The position numbers and the translations under genes are program-made. A stretch of 64,000 nt of DNA from Pelagicoccus sp. SDUM812003 (GTDB taxonomy: Bacteria > Verrucomicrobiota > Verrucomicrobiia > Opitutales > Opitutaceae). This document shows, piece after piece, positions 7,105-17,200 of this stretch. The DNA lies in the NCBI RefSeq assembly GCF_031127815.1, contig NZ_JARXHY010000016.1:62001-126000 (forward strand), written 5' to 3'. Each line of letters opens with the position of its first letter. The stretch's first letter is position 1. The notes under the pieces are model-generated. The model made no database searches, was not told the origin of the DNA, and worked only from the letters and a program-made list of their open reading frames with translations.

Positions 7105-8901
7105 CTAGAATTCCCACACCATCGGTATCACGATCATCGATACAACGAAACCGATCACGTTGATCCAGATACCGATTCTAAAGAAATCGACAAAGCGATA
7201 CCCGCCTACGCTGTAAACGTAGGTGTTTGTCTGATACCCGATCGGCGTGGCGAAGCTCGCCGAGGCGGCGATAGAGATCGCGACCAGAAAAGGTTTGGCG
7301 TCCACGCCTATGGACTCGGTCAAGCCCAGGGATAAGGAAACGAGCAGAACGGCGGCGGCGTTGTTAGACAGGATCTCGGTCAACAACGTCGTCATGAGAT
7401 ACACTGCGACCAGAAGAGCAAAAGGTTGCCAGCTTTCCGATACGAGGCCTGAGACCACGGAAACCATGCCATCCGCCAAAAGCTGACTGGTTCCGGTGCT
7501 CTCCATCGCCGCCCCTACGCCCAGCATGGAAAAGATGAGAAACAGTATCGGCCAGTGAATGGAGTCGTAGGCTCCCTTCAGGGTGATGCAGCCAGTGAGG
7601 AAGAGAACGACGCAACCGATGATTCCGGCGGGCGCGATCGGCATCAGCCCCATCGAAGAGGAAGCGATGACTCCTGCAATGACCGCGATGATGATCGGCA
7701 GCTTCCTTCTCCGAGCGGGCATCACCACGGACGGTTTGTCCAGGACGATGATGTCATCGAGTTCGCCGAGTTCGTCGATGGCCTCCGCCGTTCCCAGCAA
7801 TAGCAAGGTATCGCCCTGTTCCAAGGTCACGCTTTCCAAGTCGCTGCGAATGCTGCGCTCGCGCCGATTCAGCCCCAGCGGCACAAGTCCCAGCCGCTCC
7901 AGCGATTCCACCCGGTCGAGCGTCTTGCCGATCATTTTCGAGTCCGGACTGATGATTCCTTCCACGATCACCCCCTGCGATTGCGTGATCCCTTCCAGAC
8001 CATCGCCCAACGAACCACGCAAGTCGATGCCCTCCTCCTCTTGGGTCGAGGGAACGTCCTGCGGGGACACCGCGAGCAGGAGACGGTCGCCCGACTTGAG
8101 CTCGACCTGAGACAGGGCTCGTCTCATGGGAACGCCATGTCGGTGAATTTCCAATACACGCCCGTGCTCCATTTCCGCCAAGGTCGACTCTGATACCTTC
8201 ACCCCGACCAGCGGAGAGCCCGATTGAACGAAAGCTTCGACGATGTACTCGCGGGGATTCTCGTCCGCGTAGGAATCGGTCAGCAGGTCGTGATCCGGCA
8301 GGAGTTTCGGGGCGGCCAGCGCGAGATAGAGCATGCCCGCCATCAATAGCGGCAGGCCGACCCAGGCGAGTTCGAACATGCCAAACGGCTCCCTGCCCGC
8401 TTCCCTGGCCATGGAGCTGACCAGCAAATTGGTGCTGGTGCCCACCAAGGTGCACGTGCCGCCGAAGATCGATGCGTAGGAAAGCGGAATAAGCAGCTTG
8501 GAGGCGCTTAACTCCATGCGGCGGGCCAGGCTGATCACGATCGGGAGGAAGACGACTACCACCGCGGTGTTGTTGATGAAGGCGGAGATCGCCGCCACAC
8601 TGATGGTCAGTATCGGTAGCAGCGCTACAATAGGCAATTTGGGCAGGCGTTGCAACGAGGACGCCGCCATCCGAATCGCCCCGCATTTCTCCAAAGTGGC
8701 GCTGATGATGAACATTGCCGCGATGGCGATCGGCCCCTGATTGGAAAAGACCGCCAAAGCATCCTGCGGCGAAAGCATTCCCAGCAAAAGGACCAAGGCG
8801 AAACCCGTCATGCCGGTCAACTCGGTTGGAATCCGCTCGCTCACGAACGACACCGTCATGGCCACGAGCAGCGCTAGCATCACTATGATTTCCCAACTCA
8901 T
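7105..8901 (-). CDS. SLC13/DASS-type anion transporter with two TrkA-C domains
   Basis: 598 residues. Two blocks of membrane helices (about 1-200 and 400-598) flank two cytoplasmic TrkA-C/RCK-C domains (about 205-375). The loop signatures NNTAVVVVFLPI and GGTCTLVGTSTNLL in the first half, and the SNNAAAVLL and ATPIGYQTNTYVY segments in the second, are typical of SLC13/ArsB-like permeases such as the algal SAC1-related sulfate transporters. Sulfate, sulfite or another small anion is the likely cargo. It converges with the persulfide dioxygenase gene, so uptake or disposal of the oxidised product is a reasonable inference. Confidence 0.82.
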   Translation of the reverse strand: MSWEIIVMLALLVAMTVSFVSERIPTELTGMTGFALVLLLGMLSPQDALAVFSNQGPIAIAAMFIISATLEKCGAIRMAASSLQRLPKLPIVALLPILTISVAAISAFINNTAVVVVFLPIVISLARRMELSASKLLIPLSYASIFGGTCTLVGTSTNLLVSSMAREAGREPFGMFELAWVGLPLLMAGMLYLALAAPKLLPDHDLLTDSYADENPREYIVEAFVQSGSPLVGVKVSESTLAEMEHGRVLEIHRHGVPMRRALSQVELKSGDRLLLAVSPQDVPSTQEEEGIDLRGSLGDGLEGITQSQGVIVEGIISPDSKMIGKTLDRVESLERLGLVPLGLNRRERSIRSDLESVTLEQGDTLLLLGTAEAIDELGELDDIIVLDKPSVVMPARRRKLPIIIAVIAGVIASSSMGLMPIAPAGIIGCVVLFLTGCITLKGAYDSIHWPILFLIFSMLGVGAAMESTGTSQLLADGMVSVVSGLVSESWQPFALLVAVYLMTTLLTEILSNNAAAVLLVSLSLGLTESIGVDAKPFLVAISIAASASFATPIGYQTNTYVYSVGGYRFVDFFRIGIWINVIGFVVSMIVIPMVWEF

Positions 8902-9382
8902 TCAGTTTCAGTTCTCACGCTTCCGCCCACCACATTCCGGCTGACGACATCGAACCTCCACGCATGCCTTCCAGCTTGAACAGTCCATCAGCTGGCGCTG
9001 CCCGCGGGGCCGCGCCTGACGCGATCCGCGGAGGAACGAACCACGAGATGCTCCCCACTCCCGCACGATACGCGCCATCGAGCATGGCGCAAACGCCCTC
9101 TCGATTCAGTGCAAGCAGCTGAGAAACCCGCCATCCGAGACCGACCGTCGGGCTATGCAATGCGCAAAGGTCCCTCTGCGAAATACAACGAAGCGACTAC
9201 CCATAGACCCTGTATCAGAATCGGAATGACAAGCTTCGGACCCGACTGACTGCGGGGACACGGAAAAAAGGTCGGCTCTCAGCGCTCGAAGGCGCGGGCT
9301 ATGCAAAACCAATTCCCAAACGACGATCAGCCGCTTTGGCTGTTCGAAAGACGAACGAAACTAACCCGCAAACAACCCGCAT
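8902..9382. other. Intergenic region upstream of the stress island, with a 12-bp direct repeat
   Basis: No convincing gene. CGGGCTATGCAA occurs twice in the same direction at 9149-9160 and 9295-9306, and the first copy runs into ATGCAATGCGCAA, which recurs at 5516-5528. These may be regulator sites for the DUF892 gene. Short open frames exist on both strands but lack start signals and protein-like composition. Confidence 0.4.
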
Positions 9383-9877
9383 ATGGACACCGATTTACAC
9401 AAGCTATTCATCGACCAACTACAGGACATCTACGACGCTGAGCACCGCATCGCGGAAGCGATCCCCCAAAAGATCGACGCTGCCCAGTCCCCTGACTTGA
9501 AGCTCAGCCTCGAGGGGCATCTGCAGGAAACGAAGGACCACATCGCTCGTCTCGAGCGCGTCTTCGAGGAACTGGGCGAAACCCCGGAGCGCAGCACCTG
9601 CCAAGCGACCAAAGGCCTGCTGACTGAGGCCAACGAACTGCTCGAAACCTTCCGTGGCACCAAAGCGATCGACGCGGCCATCGTCTGCGCCGGACAGAAG
9701 GTGGAGCACTACGAAATCGCCACCTACGGCTGCCTTTTCACTTGGGCCAAGCAAATGGGCCACTCCCATATCGCAGCCATCCTGAAGGATTCGCTCAGCG
9801 AGGAGAAGGAGGCCGACAGCAAGCTGACCGCCGAGGCGAAAACCGAATCGAACCTCGTCGCGGAGGCCATCCGCTAA
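9383..9877 (+). CDS. DUF892 ferritin-like protein (YciE/YciF family)
   Basis: 164 residues, all helical, with the family opening LHKLFIDQLQDIYDAEHRIAEAIP and the paired segments LQETKDHIARLERVFEELG and AGQKVEHYEIATYGCL. The Glu and His residues in these segments form the ferritin-like diiron site. Members are induced by osmotic, oxidative or stationary-phase stress; the molecular role is not settled. An intrinsic terminator follows, so it is probably transcribed alone. The next genes (PRC-barrel, transaldolase) are typical stress companions. Confidence 0.88.
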   Translation: MDTDLHKLFIDQLQDIYDAEHRIAEAIPQKIDAAQSPDLKLSLEGHLQETKDHIARLERVFEELGETPERSTCQATKGLLTEANELLETFRGTKAIDAAIVCAGQKVEHYEIATYGCLFTWAKQMGHSHIAAILKDSLSEEKEADSKLTAEAKTESNLVAEAIR

Positions 9878-9941
9878 GATTCATCGCCCCATTCGGCGCC
9901 ATCCCCGGGTGAAACCCGTAGGCGCTCGGAATCGCCCTCGA

Positions 9942-9969
9942 CGCCCTTTCCTCAGAGAGGGCGTTTTTT
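9942..9969 (+). terminator. Intrinsic terminator after the DUF892 gene
   Basis: CGCCCT and AGGGCG form a stem around a short loop and are followed directly by six T residues. Confidence 0.7.
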
Positions 9970-10069
9970 CGCGTCCGCCTGGCGGCCGGATTTGGCGCGA
10001 GCTGTGCGACGAAAAACCTGAAGCATTCTCAAAAAAACACCAACCACAACCCCCGACCCCCTAACTACG

Positions 10070-10873
10070 ATGCTACGAAGCACAAAAGACATTTTCGGCT
10101 ACCCGATCGAAGCCCTCGATGGGTCGATCGGCAAAGTGAAGGACTGCTTGTTTGACGATCGCCATTGGCGCCTGCGCTACGTGGTGGTGGATACCGGAAA
10201 ATGGCTGCCGGGACGCAAGGTTATCATCAGTCCGCTGCACGCCAAGCAACCCGGACTCGGCTGGCACGGACGCGATTTCCCTATCAGTCTCACCAAGAAA
10301 GAGATAGAGGAATCGCCCCGATTGGAGGAGGACGAGCCGGTCTCCGCTCAGTACGAGGAGGAGTACGCCAAGCACTTCACGCAGATCCATCCCTACTGGG
10401 CCGGTCCCTACGCTTGGGGCCTTGGTCCGACACCGACCTATCCCTCCGCGGACGCCATGGGCTCACAGATGCCGCCCGAAGTCGAAAAACAGCACCGGAC
10501 CGAGCTCAAAAAGATCGAGCACAGTCACCTGCGCTCCGCCCACGAAATCATAAACTACACCATCGACGCTCGCGACGACTCCTTCGGGCATGTGGAGGAT
10601 TTCATACTCGACGACGAGGACTGGCGTCTCGCCTACTTGGTGGTCGCGACTCGCAACTGGTTGCCTGGCAAAAAGTTCCTCGTGGATATCGATTGGATCG
10701 AAACCTTTGACTGGGCCAGCAAGAGCGCCCAGATCTCCCTTTCGCGGAGCCAGATCGAATCGGCCCCGCAGTACGATCCCAAGACGCCAATCAACCGCGA
10801 CTACGAAAACGAGATTTACGACTACTACGGACGCCCGGCGCCTTGGTCGCAAACCGATGCCTACATCCACTGA
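10070..10873 (+). CDS. Protein with two PRC-barrel domains
   Basis: 267 residues with two copies of a PRC-barrel: residues about 4-75 (IFGYPIEALDGSIGKVKDCLFDD, then WRLRYVVVDTGKWLPG) and about 160-230 (EIINYTIDARDDSFGHVEDFILDD, then WRLAYLVVATRNWLPG). The shared WRLxYxVVxTxxWLPGxK segment shows an internal duplication. PRC-barrels appear in RimM, photosynthetic reaction centre H subunit and many small stress proteins. The linker is rich in Pro, Tyr and Trp. No catalytic residues are visible. Its place between DUF892 and a flavin reductase suggests a general stress or adaptation role. Confidence 0.85.
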   Translation: MLRSTKDIFGYPIEALDGSIGKVKDCLFDDRHWRLRYVVVDTGKWLPGRKVIISPLHAKQPGLGWHGRDFPISLTKKEIEESPRLEEDEPVSAQYEEEYAKHFTQIHPYWAGPYAWGLGPTPTYPSADAMGSQMPPEVEKQHRTELKKIEHSHLRSAHEIINYTIDARDDSFGHVEDFILDDEDWRLAYLVVATRNWLPGKKFLVDIDWIETFDWASKSAQISLSRSQIESAPQYDPKTPINRDYENEIYDYYGRPAPWSQTDAYIH

Positions 10874-11072
10874 GCGGCGGCGGCCGCTGCAACTTGCACA
10901 CCGCGAAACCGCTTCGCGCGGCAATCTGCAGGACGCTCGACACTCGCCCTTGCTCACCCACGGAGAAAAAACGACCGCTTTGCAGCTGGGGTGAACGCCA
11001 GCTGCGCGTTCGACGGGTTCTCGCCGCCAAGCCGCGACAGCGCTGGCGCGGCCCATGCAACCCTCTTGAAGC

Positions 11073-11576
11073 ATGAACCAAACAGACGTAAAAACCAACG
11101 ATCCTAAGGCCCTGCACGAAACGTTGCGGCAGATCCCCTACAACCTTTTCGCTATCGGCGTAGGCAGCTCGGGAGGCGAGGAAAACGCTTTCATTGGCAG
11201 CTGGGTCACCCAGTGCTCCTTCGATCCTCCCATGCTAGCGATCGCCGTGCAGAAGGATTCCAAAAGCTACCAGCTGATCGAGTCCGACGGCGTCTTTTCC
11301 GTGAACCTGCTGAGCAAGGATCAAGAGGAAATCGCTCGCAAGCTGGTGAGACCGCAGCATCGGGTGGACGACAAGCTGGAGGGCGTCAGCCATCGAAGCG
11401 GCGTCACCGGAGCCCCCATTCTAAACCTTTGCCTGAGCTACATCGAATGCAGAGTGGTCGACACCCTGCAAACCGGCGGACACGTGTTGGTGGTAGGAGA
11501 AGCGGTCAACGCTGAACAGAACAGCGACGAAGAGCCACTCACCTGCGCCGACATCGGCTGGCATTACGCGGGCTAG
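11073..11576 (+). CDS. Flavin reductase-like FMN-binding protein
   Basis: 167 residues with a split-barrel flavin-binding fold: N-terminal YNLFAIGVGS, then AFIGSWVTQCSFDPPMLAIAVQ, which matches the FMN phosphate and isoalloxazine contact region of flavin reductase-like proteins, then SDGVFSVNLLSKDQ and the late segment THVLVVGEA-like GGHVLVVGEAV. Family members use NAD(P)H to reduce FMN or act as diflavin stress proteins. No partner monooxygenase is adjacent. An inverted repeat at 11704-11736 ends transcription. Confidence 0.82.
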   Translation: MNQTDVKTNDPKALHETLRQIPYNLFAIGVGSSGGEENAFIGSWVTQCSFDPPMLAIAVQKDSKSYQLIESDGVFSVNLLSKDQEEIARKLVRPQHRVDDKLEGVSHRSGVTGAPILNLCLSYIECRVVDTLQTGGHVLVVGEAVNAEQNSDEEPLTCADIGWHYAG

Positions 11577-11703
11577 GCTCCAGCCGTCCCCGACCGCTCT
11601 TTTTGATAGGCCAGAAGGCGCCGTCGCCACGACACGCCTCAGTACCATGTAACCGTCTATCAGATACCGGGTCTTTCTAACCAGGCAATCGTATTACGAA
11701 AAC

Positions 11704-11736
11704 AAAGCCCCCATCCTGCAAAGGGATGGGGCTTTT
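11704..11736. terminator. Bidirectional intrinsic terminator
   Basis: AAAGCCCC and GGGGCTTTT form a long GC stem (extended by the ATCC/GGAT pair) around TGCAAA. T runs occur on both strands, so it can serve the flavin reductase gene and the convergent gene starting at 12284. Confidence 0.75.
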
Positions 11737-11834
11737 CGTTTTCACGTGAATCGTTGCGAAAAAGCGAAATCCCCCCGCCTGCGGCGCCTGCTTTTCCTGC
11801 GTCTTTTTTTACTTCCTTGGGCTGATCGCCCGCA

Positions 11835-12284
11835 TTAGCCATCCGCCGCTGCGGCGCTGGCGGTTTGATCTCTAGAAACAAGACGGGCGTAGGCCTGCAA
11901 ATCCTCGAACGCGGTCGCGCGACGCGTTTCCCAGTTTTCTGCCTCCGCCGAGCTCAGACGCTCGATGCTGTCAGACAAGCGTTTGGCCGCCTCTCGCGCC
12001 GCAGCTACCTCTTGAGAGCTCAACAGCTCGCTGCTCAATTCCAGCGATCGATCAAGTTTCGCCTTCGAATGCCGCAGATTCTCCACCACCCTCTCCTGCT
12101 TTTCGTACGGAGCAGACATCGAATCCATGCCTTCCGTCACTCCCGGAGCGGGCATGGACGATGAGGGGGCGACATTCCTCTGCACGAACTCGCGCTGCAT
12201 GCTCAATCGCACTACGATCGTGCACGCCACCACGATCGCTGCCGGAATGAAGATGCGGTAGATGTACCGTTTGAAATGATTCAT
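11835..12284 (-). CDS. Membrane-anchored hypothetical protein with coiled-coil region
   Basis: 149 residues from the ATG at 12284, chosen because it puts a membrane segment (YIYRIFIPAAIVVACTIVV) at residues 6-24. The remainder is a Ser/Pro-rich linker, then a charged, alanine- and glutamate-rich helix (about 65-135) likely to form a coiled coil. No conserved domain is recognised. It lies directly downstream of the transaldolase gene on the same strand, about 100 bp after its stop. Confidence 0.6.
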   Translation of the reverse strand: MNHFKRYIYRIFIPAAIVVACTIVVRLSMQREFVQRNVAPSSSMPAPGVTEGMDSMSAPYEKQERVVENLRHSKAKLDRSLELSSELLSSQEVAAAREAAKRLSDSIERLSSAEAENWETRRATAFEDLQAYARLVSRDQTASAAAADG

Positions 12285-12387
12285 AAACTGAATTCCGGAA
12301 GCCCTTTCCGACCTAGGCCTAAGCCACAACGCGGCGAAAGGGCATCATATAGCCGCGTACCTTTTCTGTGGATACGCCTCCTGTTTT

Positions 12388-13548
12388 CTAGGCCTTCTTT
12401 TTCGACCTAGCCTTCTTGGCCTGTTTCGACACCGCTGCTAAGCCGTCTTCGAACGGTTGTATGAATTTTTGGATACCCTCATCTTCCAGCCGCTGAGCGA
12501 CGTAAGCCATATCCACCCCCATCGCTTCGAGCTGCTCCATGATGAGATCCGCTTGCTCGGAGGGCTTTCGAATGGAATCCGCTTCGAGCGCCCCATGATC
12601 GGTGAAGGCATCGATGGTCTTTTCAGGCATGGTATTGACCGTATCGCGAGCGATGAGCGAGTCCACGTAAAGCGTATCGGGATAGTCATCCGACTTCACG
12701 CTCGTGCTCGCCCACAGAGGACGCTGGATCTGAGCTCCACGCTCTTCCATGGCTTCCCACGCTCTGCCGCTGAAGGCTTCTCGGAAACTCCGGTAGGCGA
12801 GGCAGGCCTGAGCGATGGCTGAATGTCCCTTCAGGGCCTTCGCCATGTGCTCGTGATCGTGGCACGCGGGCAACGCGCGCTGTTCCAGCAGCTCGTCCAC
12901 CAAACTGTCGATACGGCTGAGAAAGAAGCTGGCTACCGAGGCAATGCCGTCGACTGGGAGACCATGCTTGAGGCGACGCTCCATGGCCCAAAGGTAGCGA
13001 GCGACCACGCGTCGATAACGCTCGTTTGAGAAAAGCAACGTGATGTTCACGTTGATGCCTCGAAACAACGCTTCCTCGATGGCGTCCAACCCTTCCTCAG
13101 TGCCGGGAATCTTGATCATGACATTCGGACGATCCACACGCTCCCACAGCGAGCATGCGGCCGCTAGGGTCGCTTCCGATTGTCGAGCCAGCCTAGGATC
13201 GACCTCGATGCTCACGAAGCCATCGCCGCCTCTCGTTTCCTCATAGACCGGCATCAAAGCGTCGCAACCGTTCCTCACGTCCTCGATCATCAGCGACTCG
13301 TAGATTTCCACGTCGGACTTCCCGCTAGTGGCGAGCCTTTCGATATCCTGGTCGTAGCGATCGCCGGACTTCACCGAGTCCGCGAAGGTCTTGGGATTGC
13401 TGGTGATACCCAGCAGCCCCTCTTCGTTCACCCGGCGTTCAAGCTCTCCCGTCTCGATCATCTCTCGAGTCAGGTTATCCAGCCAATAGCTTTGGCCGTA
13501 GTCGCGAAGCTCACGCAGCTTCGATTCCTTTTCTGCAACAGCGCTCAT
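12388..13548 (-). CDS. tal: Transaldolase
   Basis: 386 residues of the longer bacterial transaldolase class. It transfers a dihydroxyacetone unit from sedoheptulose 7-phosphate to glyceraldehyde 3-phosphate in the pentose phosphate pathway. Seen: YWLDNLTREMI near the start, GITSNPKTF at 47-55, and the Schiff-base segment NVMIK146IPGT. SVASFFLSRIDSLVD and the ASTSVKSDDYPDTLYVDSLI segment are also typical. The C terminus is lysine-rich. GGAG-like sequence precedes the ATG. Stress islands of this type often carry a transaldolase for NADPH supply; that role is inferred. Confidence 0.9.
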   Translation of the reverse strand: MSAVAEKESKLRELRDYGQSYWLDNLTREMIETGELERRVNEEGLLGITSNPKTFADSVKSGDRYDQDIERLATSGKSDVEIYESLMIEDVRNGCDALMPVYEETRGGDGFVSIEVDPRLARQSEATLAAACSLWERVDRPNVMIKIPGTEEGLDAIEEALFRGINVNITLLFSNERYRRVVARYLWAMERRLKHGLPVDGIASVASFFLSRIDSLVDELLEQRALPACHDHEHMAKALKGHSAIAQACLAYRSFREAFSGRAWEAMEERGAQIQRPLWASTSVKSDDYPDTLYVDSLIARDTVNTMPEKTIDAFTDHGALEADSIRKPSEQADLIMEQLEAMGVDMAYVAQRLEDEGIQKFIQPFEDGLAAVSKQAKKARSKKKA

Positions 13549-13586
13549 CGTTCGTCTCCTTTCTCCTTCTGGATTTCTCTCTTTCG

Positions 13587-13976
13587 CTACCGCAGGGTTC
13601 GGGCAGCGTCTCTCTGGTCGCTCTCGGCGTCCTCCACTCCTTCGCGGGCCAACTGCTCCGATTGGTTGGCCTCATCGGTCGTCTCCGTTTCGGGCACCCT
13701 TCCAGCGCCCTGGATCTCGCGGGGATCTCGCGCTTCCGGAGCCTCGATCGCGTCCATGTCCCCTCGCTCCATCAGCTTGGCGTCGGAACTGTACTCCCGG
13801 GCCGCCCGTTCGTAGTCGAGACGGTTGGCGGCGTTGGGGCGATTGTCCTCGGCAGCTAGCTCCAAGGCTCTTCTCACAATCTGGGTCTTTTCCGGTTCGC
13901 CCAGCTCAGTGCCCACGATGCGAACCCACTGGCCGTCTTCCACTTCAAATTCGATTTCTCTTGGTTCTTTTTTCAT
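13587..13976 (-). CDS. Acidic hypothetical protein
   Basis: 129 residues from the ATG at 13976; a TTG two codons earlier is less likely. The first 40 residues (EIEFEVEDGQWVRIVGTELGEPEKTQIVRRALEL) look folded; the rest is highly charged, Glu/Asp/Arg-rich and probably disordered. No known domain. It precedes the transaldolase on the same strand with a 38-bp gap and is probably in the same transcript. Confidence 0.55.
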   Translation of the reverse strand: MKKEPREIEFEVEDGQWVRIVGTELGEPEKTQIVRRALELAAEDNRPNAANRLDYERAAREYSSDAKLMERGDMDAIEAPEARDPREIQGAGRVPETETTDEANQSEQLAREGVEDAESDQRDAARTLR

Positions 13977-14192
13977 AATCAAATCCTACCTTCTGCCCAA
14001 TCCGCGCCAAACGAGCAGCAGGGATCGATCCGGCTCCGCTCCGCCACAGGCCCGTTTGGGAAAGCCTCCGACCCGTGCGGCATGCAAGAACGGACAGTGC
14101 AGAACGCAGCAAATCATGTGGGCGCTCGGCTCCGACGAGACGTCCGTTGGACGCTCCCTCTCGCCCACCTGACGAGTATCGCCAGCCGCCTC

Positions 14193-14208
14193 TTGCCCTT
14201 GCGGGCAA
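14193..14208. promoter_or_regulatory. Inverted repeat before the large hybrid kinase gene
   Basis: TTGCCC-TTGC-GGGCAA is a perfect 6-bp inverted repeat 34 bp before the ATG at 14242. TTGCCC followed 16 bp later by TAGGGT could also be read as a weak -35/-10 pair. Operator and promoter readings are both tentative. Confidence 0.25.
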
Positions 14209-14241
14209 ATACGCTAGGGTGGCTATCTTTCGGATCCGTTC

Positions 14242-17200
14242 ATGCGTATACTCCCCCAACTCCTCAGGCCTCGGACGGTCAAGGTCTTCCTGATCGGACT
14301 CCTCCTCCCGATCGCCCTGCAAGCATCGGATTTCCTGGAGCTGGCGAACCTGCGGTTCGAAACGTTCGACTCATCCGACGGACTCTCCACCAGCTCCATC
14401 ACGCAAATCCTTCAGGACGACCAAGGCTTCCTTTGGATCGGCACCAACAACGGCTTGAATCGTTTCGACGGTCGAGACTTCCCGACCTTCTTCCGTCGGG
14501 ACAACGATCCGGCATCCATCGTTTCCGACGCCGTGGTCTCCTTGTTCAAAGACTCCAAGTCTCGCCTATGGATCGGCACCAGCGAAGGCATTTCTCGCTA
14601 CCTCCCTGCCAGTCGCTCCTTCAAAAACTACGTTCCAAATCCCACGGTAGATCCCAATCCGGTATCCAACCGCGTCACCGCCTTCTGCGAGTTCCCCAAC
14701 GGCGGCCTTATCGCCGCAACCCAACAGGGCACCCTGCATCGCTACGACCCGCTCGGCGATTCCTTCGAGCAGCTCGTAGGTATTCAAATACCGGATATCC
14801 GCAGTTTGCTGGGGCTTCCGGACGGCCGATTGCTGGTCGGGGCCAACGGCCAGATCGCGCTGCTCGATCTCGAAACCGGTCGTACGGCGAACTTTCCCCT
14901 CCCTCGAATCCAAGATGATCGTTCGGCCTATCAATACGCGGAAGACTTCGAGCCGATCGGAACCAAGGTCATCCTCATCGCCACCAGCCACGCTGGGATC
15001 CTGAGCTTCGATCGCGAGTCGGAAACGTTTTCCCAGTATCCGTTCGCTCCGGACGAGCTTTGGGTAAACGACCTCACGCTCACCGAGCAAGGCGCCATCA
15101 TCGCGACCTCCACTCAGGGGCTGTTCGTTTCGCACCCCGAGACCGGAGCGATCGCCGAATACCAATTCGATCTGTCAAATCCCTACAGCATCGCTTCCCG
15201 AGCGACCCGTTGCTCCACCATCGACCGACAAAGCAATCTCTGGGTCGGCACCGAACGCGGCCTCTGCAAAGCGACCGCTCACAAAGCCTTCAGCCACTAC
15301 GGACCCAAGCCAAGCCCCACCACCTCGATCAGCGACACCTCCGCTTCGGCCCTCTTCACCGATTCCCAGGACAGGCTCTGGATCGGCTATTTCAGCGGTC
15401 AGCTGGATATTCTGGACCGGGCAAATGGCGAACGCCTGCTCTCGTTTCCCTATCAGACCGACAATCCCAGAGGGCCGGGCCAGGGCACCATCCATTTCAT
15501 CAAGGCGACTCGCGACGGAACCATCTGGACTGGCTCCTTCGAGGGCGGCTTGCGGCGCTACGATCCGCTTCGCAACGAATTCGAAAACGTGCTCCCGTCA
15601 CCATACTCCGACATTCGCGACATCGCGGAAGACGGCTCCGGTCAGCTCTGGGCCATCGCTCACGGTCAAGGTCTGATCCGCTACGATCGGGCGAATGGCA
15701 GCCTGAAGCTGTACCAAAACGATCCGAGCAAAGGCGACAACACCCTGATCGACAATTGGGCTACTTGCATCGTGCGGGATCACGCAGGCGTCCTTTGGAT
15801 GGGCTCGGGCACCGGTTTGTGCCGATTCGACCCGATACAGGAGCGCTTTCGCAACTATCGGCCAAGAAGCCGGGACCCATCCAGCCTCAGTCGAGTGCCA
15901 GTGTACGACCTGCACGTGGACGAAGATGGAACCCTATGGGTTGGAACGCTCGACGGTATCAACAAATACGATACAAGAACCGACTCGTTTCGCGCCTACA
16001 AGACCGCCAACGATCCCGCCTTGTCCATTGGCGATTCCACATCGGTACGATCGATAGAACATGCCGCCACAGGAGAAATCTGGTTCTCTACGGATCGCGG
16101 TCTGATGCGCTTGGATACGGATACCTGGACCGGCAAGAGCTACGGCGCTCACGACGGCCTCCGTTCCAGCGACTTCCTGACCAGAAGCTCCCATCGAGAC
16201 AAAGCGGGACGCCTCTACTTCGGCGGTATCAATGGCGTAACTACCTTTTTCCCGAATCAGATCATCGACAGCGCCTTCTCTCCCGCCCCTATCATCACCA
16301 AGCTTTCGAACCTGAAAGAGCCGGACTGGCAGCTACCAACGCCTCCCCATCTGGTCGATACACCAGTATCCTTTCCGCATCAAACGGACTCCTTCGCCTT
16401 CGAATTCGTCACGCTCAATTTCAATCGTCCCGATAGCCTGAGCTACAGCTATCAGCTTGCCGGCTTCGACCCCGATTGGTCGCGTCCCTCGGCTAACGCG
16501 AGCGCCACCTACACCAACCTGCCACCTGGGGACTACACCTTCAAAGTCAAGGCAGCGAACAGCGACGGGATCTGGAGCGAGGGGCACGCCGCCTTTTCCT
16601 TCACCATCACTCCCCCCTTCTGGTCGACGGCATGGTTTCGCTTTTCATCGATTCTGCTCGCGGCTTCACTCCTCTCCGCAATCCATCGGCTTCGTGTAAG
16701 AAACATCCGAATACAAAATGAGAAACTGGAAAAAACGGTGGCCGCCCGCACCAACCAGCTCGCCAGAGCCAACGAGGAGCTCGCCGCCCAACGCGAAGAG
16801 ATCCAGTGCCAAAACGAAGAGCTTATAGCCAACAAAGCGGATCTCGAGCTTCGAGTCGACCAACGCACCCGCGATCTCAAGGTCGCTCTGGCGGAGGCAC
16901 GACGTGCCGACCAGCTCAAGTCATCGTTTCTGGAAAACATGTCGCATGAGATCCGCACTCCGATGAACGCGATCATAGGATTTCTAAGCATCCTGCAGGA
17001 GCGCGAGCACTCCGAAGAAGAGAAGCAGGCCTTCTTCAAGATCATCAACAGCAGCAGCGACTCGCTGCTAACGCTCATCGACGACATCCTAGATCTCTCC
17101 ACCCTGGAAAGCGGAACCGCCACCATCAGGCCCGAGTCCGTACCGCTCGACGCGCTGTTCGCGGAGCTGGAATCGGCCCATCGGACCATCCTGCGCAGCT

